From assembly GCF_025145645.1 (NCBI RefSeq), contig NZ_CP102252.1:496001-560000 (forward strand): 64,000 nt of DNA. Direction: 5' to 3'. The notes below the pieces were generated by a model. It saw only the letters and a list, made by a program, of their open reading frames with translations, had not been told where the DNA came from and searched no databases. The position numbers and the translations under genes were made by a program. Origin of the DNA: Alistipes senegalensis JC50 (GTDB lineage Bacteria; Bacteroidota; Bacteroidia; Bacteroidales; Rikenellaceae). Of the stretch, positions 43,803 through 51,343 are shown piece by piece. Positions within the stretch are counted from its first letter, which is position 1. Each line of letters opens with the position of its first letter.

Positions 43803-45893
43803 TTATTCGGCTTCGGGTGCGGCGACGGACGGGGCTGCGGGAGCCGCTTCGGGTTTGTCGGGCCCAGCCTCAGGGCCGGCGACCGCGGCAGCCTGCGTCC
43901 CGGCCCCGGGTTCCTCCCCGGCGGGAGTGCCGCCCCCGGCCTTGGCTTTCGCCTCGGCCTCCTTGCGCTCGCGCTCGATGTCCTTCTTGCGCTTGCCGAA
44001 GATGCGCTCGACATCCTCGGTGAAGACCACCTCGCGGGAGAGCAGCAGCTCGGCCAGCTCTTTCAGGCCGTCGGCGTGCTCGCGCAACACCTGCTCGGCC
44101 ATCTTATAGGCTTGCTCGATCACCCGTTTGGCCTCGGTGTCGATCTGCTGGGCCGTCTGCTCCGAATAAGGCTTGGTGAAAGCCATGTCGCTCTGGCCCG
44201 TGGAATCGTAATAGGAGAGCGTGCCGACGTTCTCGCTCATGCCGTAATAGGCCACCATAGCGTAAGCCTGCTTGGTGACGCGCTCCAGATCGTTCAGGGC
44301 GCCCGTCGAAACCTGCCCGAAGGTCAGCTGCTCCGACACGCGGCCGCCAAGCGTGGCGGCCAGTTCGTCCATCATCTGCTCGCGCGTGGTGATCTGGCGC
44401 TCCTCGGGCAGATACCAGGCGGCGCCCAGCGCCTTGCCGCGCGGGATGATCGTCACCTTGATCAGCGGGCTGGCGTTTTCGAGAATCCAGCTCACCGTGG
44501 CGTGTCCGGCCTCGTGGAAGGCGATCACGCGCTTCTCCTCGTCGGTGATGATCTTGTTCTTGCGCTCCAGACCGCCCACGATCCGGTCGATGGCGGCGAG
44601 GAAATCCTCTTTCGAGATGAATTTCTTGTTGTGGCGGGCGGCGATCAGCGCAGCCTCGTTGCAGACGTTGGCGATGTCGGCGCCCGAGAAACCCGGCGTC
44701 TGACGCGCCAGGAACGAACGGTCGAGCTGCGGATCGAGCTTCAGCGGACGCAGGTGAACGTTGAAAATCTCCTCGCGCTCCTTCACGTCGGGCAGCCCCA
44801 CTTCGATCTGACGGTCGAAACGCCCGGCGCGCATCAGCGCCTTGTCGAGGATGTCGGCGCGGTTCGTGGCCGCGAGGACGATCACCCCCGTATTGGTCTG
44901 GAAACCGTCCATCTCCGTCAGCAGCTGGTTCAGCGTATTTTCACGCTCGTCGTTGCCCGAGAATCCGGCGTTCTTGCCGCGGGCCCGGCCGATGGCGTCG
45001 ATCTCGTCGATGAAGACGATGCACGGGGCCTTCTGCTTGGCCTGCTCGAAGAGGTCGCGGACACGCGAGGCGCCCACGCCGACGAACATCTCCACGAAAT
45101 CCGAACCCGAAATCGAGAGGAACGGCACGTTGGCCTCGCCCGCGACGGCCTTGGCCAGCAGGGTCTTGCCGGTTCCCGGAGGGCCTACCAGCAGCGCGCC
45201 CTTCGGAATCTTGGCGCCCAGCTCCTTGTATTTGTCGGCCTTTTTGAGGAAGTCCACGATCTCCATGATCTCGACCTTGGCCTCTTCCAGACCCGCCACG
45301 TCCTTGAATGTCACGCGCTTGGCATTGTCCTTGTCGAAGACCTGCGCCTTGGCCTTGCCCACGTTCATAATGCCCCCGCCGCCTCCGGCGCCGGCGCCGC
45401 GCGACATGGAGCGCATGACGAAGAACCACGCCCCGATGATGACCACCCACGGCAGCAGGTTGATCAAAATGCTGGTCCAGTCGTTGGCCTTGTTCTCATA
45501 GATCACCGGGACCGTCTGCCCCGAGGTCTCCTCGGCGGCCTTCAGATCCTCGCGAAACGAATCGACCGACCCGATGGTGAAGATCAGCTGCACGCCCGTA
45601 TCGGGCAGGCGGCGGAATCGTTTGTCCGTCGAGTCGCTGCGGTATTTTTCGGCGGCGTCCTTTTTCAGGAACACCTGCGCCTGGTCGCGGTTGACGACCT
45701 GAATCTTCTCCACGTCGCCCTTCTCGACCATCTCCCGGACGGTGGTCCAGTCGCTGGGCAGGGGCGTGTCGTTGACATCGCCGAAGACGTACCAGCCGAT
45801 GATGAACGCGCCGATCAGGCCGTAGATCCACAGCATCGAGGGCCGCGGCATGTTCATATTCATTTTATTGTTGTTCTTGCGTTTCTGTGTCAT
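43803..45893 (-). CDS. ftsH: ATP-dependent membrane zinc protease FtsH
   Basis: Membrane AAA+ protease for quality control and, in other bacteria, LpxC turnover. The 696-residue protein: TM1 at about 20-40, a periplasmic domain, TM2 at about 135-160, Walker A GPPGTGKTLLAKA (about 233-245), Walker B CIVFIDEIDAIGR (about 285), the SRH region and the zinc site HEAGH (about 461-465). The C-terminal tail beyond about 645 is an Ala/Pro/Glu/Gly-rich low-complexity segment with no visible fold. It follows rsfS by 9 nt in the long operon. Confidence 0.98.
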   Translation of the reverse strand: MTQKRKNNNKMNMNMPRPSMLWIYGLIGAFIIGWYVFGDVNDTPLPSDWTTVREMVEKGDVEKIQVVNRDQAQVFLKKDAAEKYRSDSTDKRFRRLPDTGVQLIFTIGSVDSFREDLKAAEETSGQTVPVIYENKANDWTSILINLLPWVVIIGAWFFVMRSMSRGAGAGGGGGIMNVGKAKAQVFDKDNAKRVTFKDVAGLEEAKVEIMEIVDFLKKADKYKELGAKIPKGALLVGPPGTGKTLLAKAVAGEANVPFLSISGSDFVEMFVGVGASRVRDLFEQAKQKAPCIVFIDEIDAIGRARGKNAGFSGNDERENTLNQLLTEMDGFQTNTGVIVLAATNRADILDKALMRAGRFDRQIEVGLPDVKEREEIFNVHLRPLKLDPQLDRSFLARQTPGFSGADIANVCNEAALIAARHNKKFISKEDFLAAIDRIVGGLERKNKIITDEEKRVIAFHEAGHATVSWILENASPLIKVTIIPRGKALGAAWYLPEERQITTREQMMDELAATLGGRVSEQLTFGQVSTGALNDLERVTKQAYAMVAYYGMSENVGTLSYYDSTGQSDMAFTKPYSEQTAQQIDTEAKRVIEQAYKMAEQVLREHADGLKELAELLLSREVVFTEDVERIFGKRKKDIERERKEAEAKAKAGGGTPAGEEPGAGTQAAAVAGPEAGPDKPEAAPAAPSVAAPEAE

Positions 45894-45902
45894 AATGCCT
45901 TT

Positions 45903-46253
45903 CTACTCTTCGTATTCGTACTTCACCATCGGCGCGTCGGCCCACAGCTCCTCGAGCTTGTAGAAACCGCGCAGTTCGGTCTGGAAAATGTGGACCACGA
46001 CATCCACATAGTCCATGGCGACCCATACGCCGTTCTGCTGGCCTTCGACGCGCCAGACCTTCTCGCCCAGCTTCTCGAGCACCCGTTCCTCGATTCCGTC
46101 GGCGATGGCGCACACCTGCGTCGTGGAGTCCGCGTTGCAGACGATGAAATGCGAACAGATCGCCCCGTCGAATCCCGAGAGGTCCAACGATACAATATTC
46201 TTACCTTTTTTATCTTCAATCGCGCTGACGATCGTTTCGATCAGTTTATCCAT
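45903..46253 (-). CDS. rsfS: Ribosomal silencing factor RsfS
   Basis: Binds L14 on the 50S subunit and blocks subunit joining under starvation. The 116-residue protein has the RsfS pattern: ETIVSAIEDKKGKNIVSLDLSG, HFIVCNADSTTQVCAIADGIEE (about 34-55), and the family end VWVAMDYVDVVVHIFQTELRGFYKLEELWADAP (about 76-108). The start at 46253 follows the TACCTTTG promoter at 46282-46289 by 28 nt; an upstream in-frame ATG at 46316 lies before that promoter and is rejected. It is the first gene of the operon leading to ahcY. Confidence 0.95.
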   Translation of the reverse strand: MDKLIETIVSAIEDKKGKNIVSLDLSGFDGAICSHFIVCNADSTTQVCAIADGIEERVLEKLGEKVWRVEGQQNGVWVAMDYVDVVVHIFQTELRGFYKLEELWADAPMVKYEYEE

Positions 46254-46281
46254 AAATATGCAATAGGAGTCTATAACCTCG

Positions 46282-46289
46282 CAAAGGTA
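46282..46289 (-). promoter_or_regulatory. -7 box (TACCTTTG) of the rsfS-ftsH-cdsA-psd-permease-RFK-ahcY operon
   Basis: Perfect TAnnTTTG on the minus strand. No other promoter box or terminator was found inside the following 6.9 kb, and all gene gaps are 33 nt or less. Confidence 0.75.
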
Positions 46290-46520
46290 CGAAAAGAGAA
46301 TGAGATTTGAAAGCAACCGCCCAAAAATCGCGCGCCGTGCGGCATATTGCCCGGAGGGGTATTCATTATTTCGCTCTTTTTGTCGGCAGTTTCGTTTTTA
46401 TCGTCCTATCCGGGCACTCGCCGGTCCGCCCGCCGCAGAGCTTTCCAACGGACAATACATCTCCGCCGGATGGAAAGGCGCAGCGAAAAAAGCGGAGATT
46501 TCCGAATAAACGCGGCCTGA
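46290..46520. other. Non-coding stretch between rsfS and oxyR
   Basis: Within the 320-bp gap from 46254 to 46573 there is no convincing gene. A 69-codon open frame (46300-46509, plus) has no promoter box and no recognisable features. Two alternative stems are visible: CTTTCCA/TGGAAAG (46441-46447 with 46471-46477) and ATCTCCGC/GCGGAGAT (46459-46466 with 46492-46499). Each second arm lies so that both stems cannot form together. Confidence 0.5.
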
Positions 46521-46559
46521 AACAACGCGCCCGGCAGTTTTTCTGCCGGGCGCGTTGTT
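46521..46559 (-). terminator. Strong hairpin downstream of oxyR
   Basis: A 17-bp perfect stem (46521-46537 with 46543-46559) and a 5-nt loop, 14 nt past the oxyR stop. T content after the stem is limited on the minus strand, but the stem is very stable. Confidence 0.75.
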
Positions 46560-46573
46560 ATCGGTTGCGGAGG

Positions 46574-47473
46574 CTATGACTTCGCCCCCGGGACATTGGC
46601 CAGAATGGTTTCGGTCAGGGCCCGGATGATCGAATTCTTGACGTAGGTGCGGCGCACGGCGACGGCGATCTTACGCGACGTAGCCCCCTTGGCGAGGGTT
46701 TTCAGCCGGTCGCGGCGGTCCGCAGGGATGTATTCGAGGGCCATCTCGGGAATGATCGTCAGACACGACGTGCAGTCCACGATGCGCATCAGCGTGTCCA
46801 GCGACCCCGATTCGAACGAATAACGCGAGGGCATGTTGCGGCGCGCCTGGCACAGCTCGATGATCTGGTCGCGCATGCAGTTGCCGGGGCTCAGGATCAC
46901 GAGGTCCTTCAGGTCGATGTCCTCGATGCGGATGTTCTGCCGTTCATAGAGCGGATTCTCGGGCGACACGTAGGCGTAGAAACGGTCGTTGAAAAGCTCC
47001 TGCTCGAGGATGCCCTCCCCGCAGGTGCCGCTGGCCACCAGCGCCGCGTCGATGCGGTCGCGCTTCAACGCATCGACGATGTCCGACGTGATCATCTCGG
47101 AGATCTCCAGCTCCACCTTCGGATAATCGCGCACGAACGCCGGGATGAACTTGTGCAGCAGGTAGGGCGCGATGGTCGGGATGACCCCCAGCCGCAATTT
47201 GCCCGCCGTCTCGCCCTTCAGCTCCGCGACGGCCTCCCGGATGTAATTGTAAGCCTTGATCGTCTCGCGCGCCTGCTCCAGCACCACTTCGCCCGCCTCG
47301 GTGGGGATGACGGGCTTTTTCGAGCGGTCGAGCAGCACCACGCCCAGCTCCTCTTCGAGCGACTTGACCTGCATGCTCAGCGAAGGCTGCGTCACGAAGC
47401 AATGTTCGGCGGCCAGCGAGAAACTGCCGCAGTTGGCCACGGCCAACAGATATTCGAGTTGGATTATCGTCAT
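46574..47473 (-). CDS. oxyR: LysR-type peroxide regulator OxyR
   Basis: A 299-residue LysR-family activator of the peroxide response. The N-terminal HTH is QLEYLLAVANCGSFSLAAEHCFVTQPSLSMQVKSLEEELG (about 5-44), and the effector domain starts at LRLGVIPTIAPYLL (about 93). The redox pair is present: GNCMRDQIIELC has two Cys nine positions apart, the same spacing as Cys199/Cys208 of E. coli OxyR. A TATATTCG sequence at 47496-47503 could be its -7 box. Target genes (katA, dps, ahpCF) are not adjacent. Confidence 0.94.
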   Translation of the reverse strand: MTIIQLEYLLAVANCGSFSLAAEHCFVTQPSLSMQVKSLEEELGVVLLDRSKKPVIPTEAGEVVLEQARETIKAYNYIREAVAELKGETAGKLRLGVIPTIAPYLLHKFIPAFVRDYPKVELEISEMITSDIVDALKRDRIDAALVASGTCGEGILEQELFNDRFYAYVSPENPLYERQNIRIEDIDLKDLVILSPGNCMRDQIIELCQARRNMPSRYSFESGSLDTLMRIVDCTSCLTIIPEMALEYIPADRRDRLKTLAKGATSRKIAVAVRRTYVKNSIIRALTETILANVPGAKS

Positions 47474-47617
47474 AGCAGAAGTCTATTTCACTCTGCGAAT
47501 ATATAAAAAAAATCTATACCGGACAACTTTTTCGCATTGCCGCATAGTTTTTCGTATCTTCGGGGTCGTAACTTCCCTTTTAGGAAGTCGGAAAGTTTTG
47601 CCGCACCGGATGCAATT

Positions 47618-47653
47618 CGGTTTTGGCGTCGTCAGTTCTTTTTCGTATCTTCG
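47618..47653 (+). promoter_or_regulatory. trpS promoter module, copy 1 of a 36-bp repeat
   Basis: Contains TTTTG at about -33, a 20-bp spacer ending TTTTTCG, then TATCTTCG as the -7 box. 31 of 36 bases match the module at 60399-60434. A second TTTTTCGTATCTTCG occurs 80 bp upstream at about 47557-47575. Confidence 0.65.
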
Positions 47654-47680
47654 CCCGCAAAATGTATTTTCTCTAAAAAT

Positions 47681-48811
47681 ATGGCAAAAATCATCCTCAC
47701 CGGCGACCGTCCCACGGGCCGCCTTCATCTGGGTCACTTCGTAGGTTCGCTGCGCCGCCGCGTCGAACTGCAAAACTCGGGAGAATTCGACAAGATATTC
47801 ATCATGATCGCCGACGCGCAGGCGCTCACCGACAACGCCGACAATCCGGAAAAGGTGCGTCAGAACATCATCGAAGTCGCGCTGGACTACCTCTCGGTGG
47901 GCCTCGACCCCGCACAATCGACGCTCTTCATCCAGTCGCAGGTCCCCGAACTGTGCGAGCTGGCGTTCTACTACATGAACCTGGTGACCGTGCAGCGTTT
48001 GCAGCGCAACCCGACCGTGAAGGCCGAAATCGCCCTGCGCGGATTCGCCGAGGGCACCGCCGAGGGCGACACCGCGCAGCGTCAGGGCATCCCCGTCGGA
48101 TTCTTCACCTACCCCATCTCGCAGGCGTCGGACATCACGGCCTTCAAGGCCACGACCGTCCCCGTCGGCGAGGATCAGGAGCCGATGATCGAGCAAACGC
48201 GCGAGATCGTCCACAAGTTCAACGCGGTCTACGGCGAAACGCTCGTCGAACCCGAAATCCTGCTGCCCGACAACGCCGCCTGCCTGCGTCTGCCGGGCAC
48301 CGACGGCAAGGCCAAGATGTCCAAGTCGCTCAACAACTGCATCTATCTGTCGGACACGGCCGACGAGGTGAAAAAGAAGGTGATGGGCATGTACACCGAT
48401 CCCGACCACCTGCGCGTGGAGGACCCGGGCAAGATCGAGGGCAACACGGTCTTCACCTACCTCGACGCCTTCAGCCGTCCCGAACATTTTGCGAAATACC
48501 TGCCCGAATACTCCTCTTTGGAGGAGTTGAAAGCGCACTACCGCCGCGGCGGACTGGGCGACGTGAAGGTGAAAAAGCTGCTGATCGCCGTGCTCAACGA
48601 AACGCTCGATCCGATCCGCGAACGCCGCCGCTACTACGAGGGCCGCATCGGCGAGGTGTACGAAATCCTGCGCAAAGGCTCGGAGAAGGCCCGCGCAACG
48701 GCCGCCGCAACCCTCGCCGAAGTCCGCGCCGCCATGAAGATCGACTACTTCGACGACAAGGAGCTGATCGCCGGCCAGGCCGAACACTTTGCGAATACAG
48801 TTAAAAATTAA
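47681..48811 (+). CDS. trpS: Tryptophanyl-tRNA synthetase
   Basis: Charges tRNA-Trp. The 376-residue protein has the class I signatures GDRPTGRLHLGHFVGS (about 8-23, HIGH-like) and KMSKSLNN (about 211-218), with IMIADAQALTDNA and GEDQEPMIEQTREI between them. The start at 47681 gives the usual MAKIILTGDRPTG; earlier in-frame ATGs lie in the promoter. The last codons (VKN-stop) are embedded in an AT-rich inverted repeat that continues downstream. An about 86-bp gap separates it from the ClC gene. Confidence 0.97.
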   Translation: MAKIILTGDRPTGRLHLGHFVGSLRRRVELQNSGEFDKIFIMIADAQALTDNADNPEKVRQNIIEVALDYLSVGLDPAQSTLFIQSQVPELCELAFYYMNLVTVQRLQRNPTVKAEIALRGFAEGTAEGDTAQRQGIPVGFFTYPISQASDITAFKATTVPVGEDQEPMIEQTREIVHKFNAVYGETLVEPEILLPDNAACLRLPGTDGKAKMSKSLNNCIYLSDTADEVKKKVMGMYTDPDHLRVEDPGKIEGNTVFTYLDAFSRPEHFAKYLPEYSSLEELKAHYRRGGLGDVKVKKLLIAVLNETLDPIRERRRYYEGRIGEVYEILRKGSEKARATAAATLAEVRAAMKIDYFDDKELIAGQAEHFANTVKN

Positions 48812-48890
48812 AGATCCCCATTCCGTCCGTTTTGCCGCACGCCCCGGACCTCAATGGAAATTCTTAATTTTTAGTTCTCAATCCTTAATT
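48801..48890. repeat. AT-rich inverted repeat between trpS and the ClC gene
   Basis: Left arm TTAAAAATTAAAGAT (48801 onward) overlaps the trpS stop codon. The right arm AATTCTTAATTTTTAGTTC (about 48860-48878) is its imperfect complement, followed by another CCTTAATT. The same sequence type occurs at 53062-53124. Confidence 0.65.
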
Positions 48891-48897
48891 GCGCCGC

Positions 48898-50679
48898 ATG
48901 TCTTTCCGCGCCGACCGCATCTACCTCGAATTCCTCCGGCTGACCCGGAGGCTGTCGAACAGCCAGATCATGATGCTTCTGGCCGTGGTGGTCGGCGTGC
49001 TCGCGGGGCTGGGGACCTATCTGTTCGAAATCCTGCTCCACTTCATCAAACAGGGGCTCATCAGCTGGTTCCCGGTGGACAGCGCCCATTTCCTGCTGCT
49101 GATCTACCCCGCCGTGGGCATCATTCTGGCGACGCTCTTCGTCAAATACATCGTCCGCGACAACATCTCCGAGGGCGTGACGCGCGTGCTGTACGCCATG
49201 TCGCGCCGCAACTCGCGCATCGCCGGCCACAACTGCTGGACCTCGGTCGTGGGCGGCGCCACGACCATCGGATTCGGCGGTTCGGTGGGTCCCGAGGCCC
49301 CGATCGTGCTGACGGGGGCCGCCATCGGGTCGAACATCGGACGGCTGGCGCGCCTCAACTACAAACACACGACGCTGCTGCTGTGCTGCGGCGCCGGAGC
49401 CGCCCTGGCGGCGATCTTCAAGGCCCCGATCACGGGCGTGGTCTTCGTGCTGGAGATCCTGATGCTCGACATCACCGCCGGCTCGGTCATCCCGCTGCTG
49501 ATCGCCTCGATCACCGCCACGACGATGGCCTTCATGCTGCGCGGCTTCGACCCGATTCTGGCCATCACGCTGGCCCCCGAAGATGCGTTCGAACTGTGGC
49601 AGATACCGCTTTTCATCCTGCTGGGCGTGCTGAGCGGACTGATGTCGTGGTATTTCACCTCGATGAACTCCCGCGTCGGGAACTTCTTCAAGGGCATCGA
49701 CAAGCAGTACAAGAAGTGGATCTGGGGCGGCGTGGTCCTCGGCGTCCTGATCTTCATCTTCCCGCCGCTGTACGGCGAGGGCTACGAGGGCTTCACCTCG
49801 CTCATGCACGGCAACGCGCAGGAGCTGTTCAACAACTCGCTCTTCTACCGCTTCCGCGACATCGACTGGGTGGTCATCCTCTTCGTCATCGCCACGATGT
49901 TCTTCAAGGTCATCGCCATGGCCTCGACCAACGCCGCGGGCGGCGTGGGCGGAACCTTCGCCCCGTCGCTTTTCGTCGGGGCGTTCACGGGCGCTTCGCT
50001 GGCGCTCGTCTGCAACACGCTGTTCGGCTGGGAGGTCTCGATCGTCTCGTTCACGCTGGTGGGCATGGCGGGCGTCATGTCGGGGGTGATGAAGGCCCCG
50101 CTCACATCGATATTCCTCATCGCCGAACTCTCGAACGGCTACGGACTCTTCATCCCGCTGATGACCACGGCCTGCATCTCGTTCGCCGTGGGCTACTACC
50201 TCGACCCCGACTCGATCTACACCAAACAGCTGCGTCTGAACGGCGAACTGCTGACCCACGACAAGGACCAGTCGGTGTTCGTCTTCCTGAAGCTGGAGGA
50301 GCTGATGGAGACCGATTTCCTGCGCATCAAGGAGAACATGACCCTCGGGGACATCGTTCACATCATTTCGACGGCGCGCCGCAACATCTTCCCCGTGATC
50401 GACAATTTCGGACGGCTGATCGGCGTGGTCCAGCTCGACGACCTGCGCGAAGACATGTTCAAGCACGAACGCTACGGCCGTCCGATCTCGGACTACATGA
50501 TCCCGCCCCCGGACAGGATCATCGAGCACGAAACGATCCTGAGCGTCATGGAGAAATTCGAGGACAAGCACACGTGGATGCTGCCCGTCGTGGACAAGCA
50601 GGGGCGCTACCTCGGGTTCATCTCCAAGTCGCGCATCCTGAACGCCTACCGCGAACAGTTAGTGAAAATCCAGCAATAG
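48898..50679 (+). CDS. ClC-family chloride channel/transporter with C-terminal CBS pair
   Basis: A 593-residue membrane protein with the ClC core of about ten or more helices, including GFGGSVGPEAPIVLTGAAIGS (about 125-145), ITGVVFVLEI (about 177) and GGVGGTFAPSLFVGAFTGA (about 353-371), then two CBS domains (about 465-520 and 535-590). In the GxxGP filter motif the residue corresponding to the gating Glu of E. coli ClC (GREGP) is Val130, which favours a channel or altered coupling rather than the standard Cl-/H+ exchanger. The ATG at 48898 is the first after the AT repeat. A PAS gene follows after 2 nt. Confidence 0.93.
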   Translation: MSFRADRIYLEFLRLTRRLSNSQIMMLLAVVVGVLAGLGTYLFEILLHFIKQGLISWFPVDSAHFLLLIYPAVGIILATLFVKYIVRDNISEGVTRVLYAMSRRNSRIAGHNCWTSVVGGATTIGFGGSVGPEAPIVLTGAAIGSNIGRLARLNYKHTTLLLCCGAGAALAAIFKAPITGVVFVLEILMLDITAGSVIPLLIASITATTMAFMLRGFDPILAITLAPEDAFELWQIPLFILLGVLSGLMSWYFTSMNSRVGNFFKGIDKQYKKWIWGGVVLGVLIFIFPPLYGEGYEGFTSLMHGNAQELFNNSLFYRFRDIDWVVILFVIATMFFKVIAMASTNAAGGVGGTFAPSLFVGAFTGASLALVCNTLFGWEVSIVSFTLVGMAGVMSGVMKAPLTSIFLIAELSNGYGLFIPLMTTACISFAVGYYLDPDSIYTKQLRLNGELLTHDKDQSVFVFLKLEELMETDFLRIKENMTLGDIVHIISTARRNIFPVIDNFGRLIGVVQLDDLREDMFKHERYGRPISDYMIPPPDRIIEHETILSVMEKFEDKHTWMLPVVDKQGRYLGFISKSRILNAYREQLVKIQQ

Positions 50680-50681
50680 TC

Positions 50682-51020
50682 ATGGAAAACCCCTACCCCT
50701 GGGCCGAGGAGGCCGGCTGCGCCGTCACGGTATGCGACACCGAGGGCACGATCCTCTACATGAACGAAAAGGCGCGGGCCGCTTTCGCCAAACACGGCGA
50801 CCTGATCGGCCGGAATCTCTTTGACTGCCACAACGAACGTTCGCGCGGGATGATCCGCCGGATGCTCGCCACGGGAGGCACGAACGCCTACACGATCGAG
50901 AAGCAGGGCACGCGCAAGATGATCTACCAGACGGCCTGGAAAGAGCGCGGCGAAGTCCGCGGGCTGGTGGAAATCTCGATGGAGATACCCGCCGAGATGC
51001 CGCACTACATCCGGAAATAA
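50682..51020 (+). CDS. Single-domain PAS protein
   Basis: A 112-residue soluble protein consisting of one PAS fold: GCAVTVCDTEGTILYMNEKARAAF (about 12-35), GRNLFDCHNERSRGMIRRML (about 43-62), then three beta strands (TRKMIYQTAWKERGEVRGLVEISMEI). The NLFDCHNE sequence is typical of small PAS proteins of unknown ligand in anaerobes. It has no kinase or output domain, so it would act by binding a partner or ligand. It is translationally linked to the ClC gene (2-nt gap), suggesting a regulatory role for that protein. Confidence 0.85.
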   Translation: MENPYPWAEEAGCAVTVCDTEGTILYMNEKARAAFAKHGDLIGRNLFDCHNERSRGMIRRMLATGGTNAYTIEKQGTRKMIYQTAWKERGEVRGLVEISMEIPAEMPHYIRK

Positions 51021-51054
51021 AAAAGGAGGTTTTTCAAAACCTCCTTTCGTTTTA
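51021..51054. terminator. Bidirectional intrinsic terminator
   Basis: AAAGGAGGTTTT/AAAACCTCCTTT hairpin with T-rich flank on the plus strand and A/T-rich flank on the other. It lies between the convergent PAS and YCII genes. Confidence 0.85.
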
Positions 51055-51336
51055 CAGAAACGCCTCGAATCCGGGCAGGTGTTTCGTCGGCGAAAACTCG
51101 ACGATCTCGTAGTCGGCGACGCCGTGGATGCGGAACGGATCGTCGCACGTCAGGGCCTCGACGGCCGCGCGGTCCGCGGCACGGCAGAGGATGATGCCTC
51201 CCGAGCGGGGATTCTGCGGCCCCGAGCAAAGGAACGCCCCGTCGGCATAGTGCCGGTCGAGGTATTCACGATGCGCCGCGAGGTGCCGCTCCACCTCGGC
51301 AAGCGGCTTCTTGTAGGTGAGTCGGACGATGAACAT
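51052..51336 (-). CDS. YCII-related domain protein
   Basis: A 94-residue protein of the YciI family: FIVRLTYKKPLAEVERHLAAHREYLDRHYADGAFLCSGPQNP (2-43), with the conserved His/Asp arrangement, then GGIILCRAADRAAVEALTCDDPF (about 46-68). The dimeric ferredoxin-like fold may act as a small enzyme or dehalogenase-like protein; the substrate is unknown. It is the last gene after kdsA-kdsD (7-nt gap), so it is co-transcribed with Kdo synthesis without a known reason. Confidence 0.88.
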   Translation of the reverse strand: MFIVRLTYKKPLAEVERHLAAHREYLDRHYADGAFLCSGPQNPRSGGIILCRAADRAAVEALTCDDPFRIHGVADYEIVEFSPTKHLPGFEAFL

Positions 51337-51343
51337 AAAGATG

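Noticed and set aside
46300..46509. 69-codon plus-strand frame between rsfS and oxyR
   Set aside because: No TAnnTTTG box, no signal peptide or family pattern; it begins within the divergent rsfS promoter region.
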